Assembly (NCBI RefSeq): GCF_008831155.1
Contig: NZ_WBKB01000006.1
Coordinates: 62,001 to 126,000 of the forward strand
Origin: Gulosibacter chungangensis
GTDB taxonomy: Bacteria; Actinomycetota; Actinomycetes; Actinomycetales; Microbacteriaceae
Reading direction: 5' to 3'
DNA length: 64,000 nucleotides
The notes beneath the pieces were generated by a model. That model made no database searches, was not told the origin of the DNA, and worked only from the letters and a program-made list of their open reading frames with translations. How positions within the stretch are numbered: the first letter of the stretch is position 1; each line of letters begins with the position of its first letter. Shown piece after piece: positions 51,241 through 58,279 of the stretch. Made by a program: the position numbers and the translations under genes.

Positions 51241-52413
51241 ATGACTACTGTGTTCTCGCAGGACCCGCAGACCAACTCCCCCGCGAACACCGCGATCAAT
51301 GGACTCGACCGCTCTGCTGGCATCAGCACCGCACCGATTCCGATCATCGTCCGCACCGAGCTGCCCGAGCGCATCCAGGCCGCCTATACGACGCGGTTCG
51401 TCGACGAGGCAGTCCAGCGCAACCGTGCCGATTTCCATCTGCTTTCCGGCGCTGGCCTCCATCCTCGCTCGGGCGACGTCGTCGTCGCTCGCGTGACGAA
51501 GGTCGGTAACCACAAGCGCATTGAGACGCCGACTTCCCGCAAGGCGATCCTCTTCGAGGGTGCCCTCGTGATGGTCGCGTACGGCAATCGCTATGCCGCC
51601 GATCAGTTCCTCGCCTACGTGCCCGAGTCGCTCGAAGCCACAAGCCTCGTCGCGGCGGGTGGGCTCGCCGGTGACGTGGTTGCCGCACACACCCGTGTCA
51701 GCGCTCCCACCGAAATCGAGCCGCTGGGCCTGCTCGCAACCCGCACCGGTGTCGTCAACCTGGCCGACTACGCCCCGCACGTGAACACGCCCGTCACGAC
51801 CCCGGTCAAGCGCAATGAGCGCCCTGAGGTAATCGGCGTACTCGGCACCTCGATGAACTCGGGCAAGTCCACCGTGATGGCGAACCTCATCAACGGTCTC
51901 GCGAAATCCGGCCGCACCGTCACCGCAGGCAAGATTACCGGCACCGGCGCCGGCAACGACCCGATGATCTACCACGACGCGGGTGCGGTGAGGGTCCTCG
52001 ACTTCACCGACTTCGGCTACCCGACCACCTTCCTGCTCAACATGGAGGCGATCCTGTCGCTCACGATCAACCTCGTGCAGCAACTCACCGAGGCCGACAC
52101 GGATGTCGTGGTCGTTGAGATCGCTGACGGCATCTTCCAGGAGGAGACAGCGAAGCTCCTGCGCGACCCAATCTTCCACTCGACGATCGATCAGGTCCTG
52201 TTCGCCGCGACGGATGCGCTGGGCGCGCGTTCCGGCATCAGCGAGCTCAAGAGCGTGGGCCTCCAAGTCGCTGCGGCTTCGGGTGTCCTCACCTCTTCGC
52301 CCCTTGCGACCCGCGAAGCAAACGACGTGCTCGCGAAGTACGAAACCCCCGTGTTCGGCACCTTTGACCTCAGCCAACCCGAGGTCGCCGAATCCCTCCT
52401 GCTGCGCAAGTAG
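51241..52413 (+). CDS. P-loop NTPase of MobB/DUF1611-like type
   Basis: This 390-residue protein has an N-terminal beta-rich domain (about 30-175, with PRSGDVVVARVTKVGNHKRIE) and a C-terminal P-loop domain starting near 195. That domain has VLGTSMNSGKST (Walker A), KITGTGAGNDP, DFTDFGYPTTF and VVVEIADGIFQEET (Walker B-like). The closest types I can name are MobB-like and DUF1611 proteins. It may bind or activate a small molecule, or energise its partner. It is 21 bp upstream of the degenerate ABC exporter, almost certainly in one operon. Confidence 0.75.
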   Translation: MTTVFSQDPQTNSPANTAINGLDRSAGISTAPIPIIVRTELPERIQAAYTTRFVDEAVQRNRADFHLLSGAGLHPRSGDVVVARVTKVGNHKRIETPTSRKAILFEGALVMVAYGNRYAADQFLAYVPESLEATSLVAAGGLAGDVVAAHTRVSAPTEIEPLGLLATRTGVVNLADYAPHVNTPVTTPVKRNERPEVIGVLGTSMNSGKSTVMANLINGLAKSGRTVTAGKITGTGAGNDPMIYHDAGAVRVLDFTDFGYPTTFLLNMEAILSLTINLVQQLTEADTDVVVVEIADGIFQEETAKLLRDPIFHSTIDQVLFAATDALGARSGISELKSVGLQVAAASGVLTSSPLATREANDVLAKYETPVFGTFDLSQPEVAESLLLRK

Positions 52414-52434
52414 TCCCGCGAGTAAGGAACGTAG

Positions 52435-54264
52435 ATGACGGCAGTGGCCGACACCGAGCCGACTACCAAGATGCCGCCCGTGTGGCGCGGCAAGCGTCGC
52501 TGGCTGATCGTGAGTCTCGTCGTGCTCGGTGTCGTACAGGCGGCACTCGCGCTCGTGATGGCATTCAGTGTGGATGCGTTGCTCACGGCGGCGGGGTCGG
52601 TCGCGGATGCTTCGACGGGCTCAGCACAAGTTGCTTCGACAGGCTCAGCAAGCGGCGCCTCGACAGGCTCGGCGAACGGGGAGACAGGCTCAGCGAGCGG
52701 AGGCGGTGACGCAGCCTGGCTCGGCATGGGCGGTCTCGTCGCCGCCGTCCTCGGCGTTGGCCTCGCACGCTGGTTCGAGCGGATCGTCGCCGAACGCCTC
52801 GGCCAGGATTACGTGTACGAGCAGCGCCGCCGCCTGATCACCTCGGCACTCGGGGAATTCGGAAACCGCTCGCTCGGGGTAATAGTGACCCGCGCATCCA
52901 ACGACCTCACGGCCGTGCGCAACTGGATCGCGCAGGGCATCGTGCCGCTCGCGACCGCGCTGCCGCTGATCATCACGGTGATCGCCGTGCTCGCGTTCAC
53001 GAATTGGCCGGTAGCGCTAGCAATCTTCATACCGCTCAGCCTCATGACTGCGGTGCTCCCTTTCCTGTCAGCGATGGCGCACAACCGCGCCCGCACGCTA
53101 CGCCGATATCGGGGACGCATGTCCGCACACATCGCCGACACGGTGCGCGCGGGCGAGTCGATCCGCGTCGCGGGCGCAATGCGCCGCGAGCTCAACGCGG
53201 TCGACCGCAACTCGGCCAAGGTGGTGGATGCGGCGGTCGCCAGGGCGCGCGTCACCGGTTTCGTACGTTCCCTGACGGTCACGGCAGCGTCGCTGTGCAC
53301 GGTCGCGGTGGTGTTTCTCGCGCTGCGAGGCGTGATCAACGTGGCGGAAGTCGCCTCGATCATGACCCTTCTCGGAGTCATGGCCACTCCCCTGTCGGAT
53401 CTCGGCCGCGTCGTCGAGTACCGCCAGAACTACCGTGCCGCCCGGCACATCCTTGCCCCAATGCTCGCGGCAGCAAATGACCTCAAACGGGAGGAGCGTC
53501 GCCGTGAAAAAGCCTGGAAGGCTGAGAAGCCGAAGCCCGTGGCCGGCCATCGCGGGCTCACGGTTGAGGGGCTTTCGGCGAGCGGGGTCACGCTGCCGCC
53601 GCTGGACGCAAAACCTGGCGAGCGCATCCTGCTCGACTCCGAGCATCCCTCGCATCTGCAGGCGACAATCAAGGCGCTCCTCGAGGCGCACCATGACGCG
53701 GAGACGCAAGCCCCGAGGCTTCTGGTCAGCGGGTTCGATTTCGCGAAGGCCCCCGCGCGCAAGCGCCGCGAGCTCGTCGGGTTCGCGTCAGATCGCATCC
53801 CACTCGAGCGCGGTTCGGTGCAGCGGCTCGTGTCGTATCGCGACCCGAACGCGATCGTCGGCGAGGTGCGGTGGATGCTGCAGCGCGTCGGCCTCGGGCC
53901 TCGCGTCGATAATTCTCCCGCGGGTCTCAACACGAAGCTCAAGAACGGCGGCAGCCCGTGGAATTCCGCCGATGTCGCGCGGCTCAAGCTCGCCCGATCG
54001 CTCCTCGGCGCCCCGCCGCTACTTGTTGTCGAACACATTGATGCCGCGCTCGACGCATCCGGCCTCGCAACTCTTCGCGAGATCCTCGATGGCTACCCCG
54101 GCGTGGTCCTGTTCGCCTCGCAGCATCCGGAACAGGTCGTCTCACACTACCGCGCCTGGCAGCTCGACGGGCTGGATGCGAAAGCTCGCGCCCTCACAGC
54201 GGCGACAGTCGGTCGCGAGTCGGGTGCGGCCGCGGACTTCGAACCGGATCAGGACGACGAGTAG
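52435..54264 (+). CDS. ABC exporter-like protein with degenerate nucleotide-binding domain
   Basis: This 609-residue protein has a six-helix ABC exporter transmembrane domain (about 20-340) and a C-terminal domain (about 365-590) colinear with an ABC ATPase but lacking its active site. The Walker A position reads DSEHPSHLQ, with no GxxGxGKS lysine. The Q-loop glutamine position is replaced (FASDRIPLE). The signature is GGSPWNSADVARL. Walker B is LLVVEHIDAALD, so both Asp and catalytic Glu are lost; the D-loop and an H-loop-like SQH remain. The first extracytoplasmic loop contains a repeat-derived Ser/Thr/Gly/Ala linker (52611-52700). It may need an external ATPase or act as a channel or receptor. 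Confidence 0.8.
   Translation: MTAVADTEPTTKMPPVWRGKRRWLIVSLVVLGVVQAALALVMAFSVDALLTAAGSVADASTGSAQVASTGSASGASTGSANGETGSASGGGDAAWLGMGGLVAAVLGVGLARWFERIVAERLGQDYVYEQRRRLITSALGEFGNRSLGVIVTRASNDLTAVRNWIAQGIVPLATALPLIITVIAVLAFTNWPVALAIFIPLSLMTAVLPFLSAMAHNRARTLRRYRGRMSAHIADTVRAGESIRVAGAMRRELNAVDRNSAKVVDAAVARARVTGFVRSLTVTAASLCTVAVVFLALRGVINVAEVASIMTLLGVMATPLSDLGRVVEYRQNYRAARHILAPMLAAANDLKREERRREKAWKAEKPKPVAGHRGLTVEGLSASGVTLPPLDAKPGERILLDSEHPSHLQATIKALLEAHHDAETQAPRLLVSGFDFAKAPARKRRELVGFASDRIPLERGSVQRLVSYRDPNAIVGEVRWMLQRVGLGPRVDNSPAGLNTKLKNGGSPWNSADVARLKLARSLLGAPPLLVVEHIDAALDASGLATLREILDGYPGVVLFASQHPEQVVSHYRAWQLDGLDAKARALTAATVGRESGAAADFEPDQDDE
52611..52700. repeat. Four TTCGACAGGCTCAGC elements inside the exporter gene (family E)
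   Basis: Copies at 52611, 52635, 52658 and 52682 are variants of the actinobacterial REP core TTCGACAGGCTCAGC. They are read in frame as STGSA repeats, in the loop between helices 1 and 2. Confidence 0.85.
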
Positions 54265-54432
54265 GTTGACTCCGTCGCTGCTGAGAGTATGAGGGCATGC
54301 CTAAACGGAAACGGCCCAAGCAAAGATCGACGAGTTGCTCGGGACCGAATAGAGCGGCGGTGCCCGCTCCAACAGGGACCTGACACCACCCCGCCGAAGC
54401 ATCCACTCAGAAGAATCTGTGATGCTGCCAGG

Positions 54433-54729
54433 ATGTGGATCGGTTGGATCGAATTCGATGTACTGCTGGGCGACGTGCACTCGCTCAAAGAAAAACGCTC
54501 TGTGGTGCGCCCGATCATCGCCGAGATCCGCAAGAAGTTTCAAATTAGCGTGGCGGAAGTCGGGCATCTGGACCTGCACCGTCGAACCGCACTGGGTGCA
54601 TCTCTCGTTGCTGCGGACAGCACGCACGTCACCGAAGTCCTCGACGAGGTCGAACGCCTCGTGGCTAATCGCCCGGAAGTAACGCTGCTCTCCGCGCATC
54701 GACGATTACACAGTTCCGATGATGAATAA
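54433..54729 (+). CDS. DUF503 family protein (YlxP-like)
   Basis: This 98-residue protein matches DUF503: MWIGWIEFDVLLGDVHSLKEKR at the start, VAEVGHLDLHRRTALGASLVA in the middle. Homologues lie near infB/rbfA in many bacteria and one is implicated in translation; the function here is unproven. It is not in that context here. The start is uncertain: ATG 54433 begins at the family's N-terminus but has only a close AGG. Confidence 0.88.
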   Translation: MWIGWIEFDVLLGDVHSLKEKRSVVRPIIAEIRKKFQISVAEVGHLDLHRRTALGASLVAADSTHVTEVLDEVERLVANRPEVTLLSAHRRLHSSDDE

Positions 54730-54798
54730 CGGCTTCGCATCATCATGACGGGCGTTTGCGCTATTTCGGCGCAGCCGCACCACCGAGCCATGCCATTA

Positions 54799-54836
54799 GC
54801 ACCGAACCGGGTTGTTCCTTCACCCCGGCTCAGTGC
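54799..54836. repeat. Family C hairpin at the DUF503 / SCO1664 junction
   Basis: GCACCGAACCGGGTTG and CACCCCGGCTCAGTGC are inverted around TTCCTT. The hairpin sits between convergent genes and may serve as a terminator. Confidence 0.7.
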
Positions 54837-54906
54837 GTCGACCCCCGCTCGACGCCGTTGCGCCCCGGCGCGACACGGATAGCGCGTGGCGAAACCAGCA
54901 TCCGAC

Positions 54907-55749
54907 TTAGACCAGCGGCCAAGGGAAACGACGTCCGGTCACATCGATCGGGAACTCGCGGGCACCGAAAAGGTAGCGCGCGCGGCCCTGTATGGCACGG
55001 ACTTCGGGCCCGCTCAGCAGCTCAGCGACTTCACCGGGCACCTCATCGATGAGGTTTCCGACGGCATCGAGCAGCTCCGCGGCGATCGGTTCGCCCGCAA
55101 AATCCCAGATCACGGTGCGCAGCTTGAACGTCGCCGAAAAGCACAGTCCGTGGTCGATTGCCCAGATCTTGCCGTCGCTTCCACGCAACACGTGGCCCGA
55201 CTTACGGTCGGTGTTATTGGTGAGGAAATCGAACACGGCGATACGGCGAAAGTCATCATGCAGCGCCGGATCCTCATAGAGCGTGAAGTAGTGTTCCCAG
55301 CCCTCCGAGTCGCTCGAATCAACGAACCACTGCAGGGAACCCACGCCAAAGGGCGCATCCTCGCGAATCACCGTCGGCGGCACGATCCCCCAGCCCAGCG
55401 CTTCACTCAGAAGGTACGCGGCACGTTCCCGACGGTAGAGCCCGGGTGGAAAATCGTGCAGCGGAGCCTCTCCCAGTTCCGGCTTGTAAATCGCCCTGCC
55501 CGAACAACCCAACGCATCCCGCGCCCCCAACTCGACAAGAAACGTCTCGTTGCTGCTGTCGACCAGCTGTCCAAGCAGTTCAATCTCGCCCGCAGCCAAC
55601 AGCGCCAGCGCATCGCGCTGTCCGGCCACGTCGTTCTGCGCTTCCCTTGGCTGCGTCGCGCTAGCCGTGAAAGTCGACTTCAGCGCGCACGCTTCTGTCT
55701 CTCCCGAACCCAGCTCGTCCCGCTCCACCCCGCTCATCCCAGTCGCCAC
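54907..55749 (-). CDS. SCO1664 family protein (PI3/4-kinase-like fold)
   Basis: This 280-residue protein contains RAIYKPELGEAPLHDFPPGLYRRE, an ATP-lysine-like region, then RIAVFDFLTNNTDRKSGHVL and WAIDHGLCF (catalytic Asp-x-x-x-x-N and D-H-G), as in the SCO1664 group related to phosphatidylinositol 3/4-kinases. The substrate is unknown. It is 3 nt downstream of the MSMEG_4193-type phosphatase; these two families usually neighbour each other in actinobacteria. Confidence 0.9.
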   Translation of the reverse strand: MATGMSGVERDELGSGETEACALKSTFTASATQPREAQNDVAGQRDALALLAAGEIELLGQLVDSSNETFLVELGARDALGCSGRAIYKPELGEAPLHDFPPGLYRRERAAYLLSEALGWGIVPPTVIREDAPFGVGSLQWFVDSSDSEGWEHYFTLYEDPALHDDFRRIAVFDFLTNNTDRKSGHVLRGSDGKIWAIDHGLCFSATFKLRTVIWDFAGEPIAAELLDAVGNLIDEVPGEVAELLSGPEVRAIQGRARYLFGAREFPIDVTGRRFPWPLV

Positions 55750-55752
55750 GCC

Positions 55753-56391
55753 TCACGCCGCAACGAGCTCAGCCAACGACGAGTGCGTCGAATTCACCGT
55801 GAGCACAACCGGCTCGCTCCCGTCCCGATACGCGACCGCCGACACCGAGCACGGGCTCACGCTCACGCGTTGCAGCGCATCCAGCGGCATCCCAAGCGCA
55901 TCCGACAGGAACACGCGGATCGGGTCTGCATGCGAAAAGCACACGACCGTGCCACCCACGTGCGCCGAGCGGATGCGCTCAATCGTGGCGCGCATCCGAT
56001 CGCGCTGTTCGACGAAACTCTCGCCACCCGGGAACCGAAACGTCGAAGGTTCCCGCTGCACGGTCTGCCACTCGAGGAGTTTCGCGAGATCACTCAGCGC
56101 CCGACCGGTCCAGTCACCGACATTGGTTTCGAGCAGCCCCGGCTCTTCAAGCACCGGCAGCCCGGTGCTGGATGCGGTGGGTTCGGCAGTCTCCAGCGCA
56201 CGTTCAAGCGGAGACGAGTACAGCGCGTCGATGTGCAGATCGGCGAGGCGTTCGGCCACGCGCGCGGCCTGCTCGCGTCCCTTTTCGGCAAGATGCAGAC
56301 CCGGCGCGCGGCCGGGCAGCTCCTTGCCCGTGGTCGGGGTCTGGCCGTGGCGGACGAGCAGGATGCGGGTGACTGGGATTTCGGGAGACAT
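55753..56391 (-). CDS. Histidine phosphatase family protein (MSMEG_4193 type)
   Basis: This 212-residue protein has the phosphohistidine motif LLVRHGQTP (His15) and the second His in VVCFSHADPIR. Members dephosphorylate small molecules. The ATG at 56391 is preceded 7 nt upstream by TACCCT (56399-56404, minus strand), suggesting a leaderless transcript. It is in an operon with SCO1664. The DUF3090 gene often found between them is absent; the two genes are only 3 nt apart. Confidence 0.9.
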   Translation of the reverse strand: MSPEIPVTRILLVRHGQTPTTGKELPGRAPGLHLAEKGREQAARVAERLADLHIDALYSSPLERALETAEPTASSTGLPVLEEPGLLETNVGDWTGRALSDLAKLLEWQTVQREPSTFRFPGGESFVEQRDRMRATIERIRSAHVGGTVVCFSHADPIRVFLSDALGMPLDALQRVSVSPCSVSAVAYRDGSEPVVLTVNSTHSSLAELVAA

Positions 56392-56463
56392 TGTCGCCAG
56401 GGTAGACGGGATGCGTGGGAAGTGGGTTTGCGTTCGGGACCCCGGCCCGGGCCGTGGACGCGT

Positions 56464-56539
56464 GTCAAAAAAGTGCATGGATTCGGCGCGACACGCGGCA
56501 ACACGCCGAGGGAAGGGCCGTTACGTGCACTTTTCCGAC
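56464..56539. repeat. 76-bp element of family D, inverted relative to 44671
   Basis: GTCAAAAAAGTGCA and TGCACTTTTCCGAC bracket an interior with GCGACACGCGGCAACACGCC, the reverse complement of the 44671-44745 interior. A further half-arm GTGCACACTTTTGAC lies at 56546-56560. The rest of the 380-bp gene-free stretch to 56772 is GC-rich, with GGATGCGCGGCG repeats and no gene seen. Confidence 0.85.
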
Positions 56540-56771
56540 CGACGCGTGCACACTTTTGACCAGCACACGGGCACTGACGGCGGGTAGGCAGCCGGATGCG
56601 CGACGGCAGCAGGTGGGCAGGCAGATGCGGCGGAGCAGGCGGCATCTGCACGGCGGCACGGCTGGCGCGGATGCGCGGCGGGCGCCGGATGCGCGGCGAG
56701 GCCGGCAGCCGGGCACCGCCAACCGCCACCAACAGAGCGACCTCGGAGCGGGGTGGGTTAGCGTGGCGGGT

Positions 56772-58274
56772 GTGAGTGAGCAGCCGCAGATTTCCACGCT
56801 CGGGGAGCTCCGAGACAGTGGCCATACGTACCGTCCGCTTCGCGAAGAGCTTCGCGAGAACCTCCTTGACGCGCTGAAAGCCGGTGAATCCCCCTGGCAA
56901 GGCGTGCACGGATTCGAGAACACCGTGATTCCGCAGTTCGAGCGGGCCATCATCGCCGGGCACGATGTCGTGCTCCTCGGTGAGCGCGGGCAGGGAAAGT
57001 CCCGCCTGCTGCGCACCCTGCCGAACCTCCTCGACGAGTGGTCGCCGGCGGTCGCGGGCTCGGAGCTGAACGAGCATCCATTCGAGCCAATCACCGAGGC
57101 CACCCTCGAGCGCATCGCGACAGAGGGCGACAACCTGCCCATTATCTGGCGGCACCGCAGCGAGCGGTACGTCGAGAAGCTCTCGACGCCGGACACCTCG
57201 GTCGCCGACATCATCGGCGATGTCGACCCGATGCGGGTGGCCGAGGGCCGCCGCCTCAGTGACCCCGAAACCATCCACTACGGCCTCGTCCCGCGCGCGA
57301 ACCGCGGCATCGTCGCCCTCAACGAGCTGCCAGACCTTGCCGAGCGCATCCAGGTGTCGCTGCTGAACGTGATGGAGGAGCGCGATATTCAGATCCGCGG
57401 GTACGTCCTGCGGCTGCCGCTGGATGTGCTGGTGGTCGCGTCGGCGAACCCCGAGGATTACACGAACCGCGGCCGCATCATCACCCCGCTCAAGGACCGC
57501 TTCGGCGCTGAGATCCGCACCCACTATCCGCTCGCGCTCGCCGACGAGGTCGCGGTGATCCGGCAGGAGGCGCATCTGGCCGCGGCGGTGCCGGATGTCG
57601 TGCTCGAGATCCTCGCGCGTTTCACCCGCGAGCTGCGCGAGTCGAGCGCGGTCAACCAAGCGGCGGGTGTCTCGGCGCGATTCGCGATCGCGGGTGCCGA
57701 GACGGTCGCGGCGGCGGCTCGCCACCGCGCCACGATACGTGAGGGTGAGGATGCGGTGGCTCGCCTGGTCGATCTTGAAACGGCCGTGGATGTGCTCCGC
57801 GGCAAGGTGGAATTTGAAGCGGGCGAGGAGGGTCGCGAGGCGGAGATCCTCGAGCACCTGCTGCGCATCGCCACAATTGAGACGGTGCGCGAGCACTTCC
57901 GCGGGCTCGATTTCGCGCCGCTGGTGGATGCATTTGAAGGGCAGCGGACGATCTCCACCGGTGAGCGGGTCACGGCCGCCGAGTTCCTCGCGGAGTTGCC
58001 GGAGTTGCCCGAGACGCCGGAATCAGCCGCGTCGCCGGAATCAGTCCGGCCAGCCGCCGCGCCAACCACGTCCGCATCCCACGAAGCCGCCGAGGCAGCA
58101 CCCGAGAACCCGACCTCAGCCGAGCATCCAACCCTGTACGACCAGATCGCCGAGCGCCTGAACGCCACGACCGAAGGCGAACGTGCGGGCGCCATCGAGC
58201 TCGCGCTCGAGGGCCTCTTCCTCTCGCGCCGCCTGTCGAAGGCGCGGGACTCGGGCGAAACCATCTACGGATAG
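56772..58274 (+). CDS. MoxR-type AAA+ ATPase
   Basis: This 500-residue ATPase has Walker A GERGQGKS (70-77), Walker B and sensor segments (GIVALNELPDLAERIQ, VVASANPEDY) and a long helical lid, as in MoxR/Mg-chelatase-I-like ATPases. Such proteins act as chaperones that remodel a vWA-domain partner; the partner gene follows after 5 nt. The start is GTG 56772, 7 nt after TAGCGT (56759-56764), again leaderless. The C-terminal Glu/Pro/Ala linker (about 410-455) is variable. Confidence 0.92.
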   Translation: MSEQPQISTLGELRDSGHTYRPLREELRENLLDALKAGESPWQGVHGFENTVIPQFERAIIAGHDVVLLGERGQGKSRLLRTLPNLLDEWSPAVAGSELNEHPFEPITEATLERIATEGDNLPIIWRHRSERYVEKLSTPDTSVADIIGDVDPMRVAEGRRLSDPETIHYGLVPRANRGIVALNELPDLAERIQVSLLNVMEERDIQIRGYVLRLPLDVLVVASANPEDYTNRGRIITPLKDRFGAEIRTHYPLALADEVAVIRQEAHLAAAVPDVVLEILARFTRELRESSAVNQAAGVSARFAIAGAETVAAAARHRATIREGEDAVARLVDLETAVDVLRGKVEFEAGEEGREAEILEHLLRIATIETVREHFRGLDFAPLVDAFEGQRTISTGERVTAAEFLAELPELPETPESAASPESVRPAAAPTTSASHEAAEAAPENPTSAEHPTLYDQIAERLNATTEGERAGAIELALEGLFLSRRLSKARDSGETIYG

Positions 58275-58279
58275 TCCTT

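Noticed and set aside
56094-57896. 600-codon minus-strand frame
   Set aside because: It spans the MoxR gene antisense plus the end of the phosphatase; composition is Arg/His/Asp-rich and no domain is seen.
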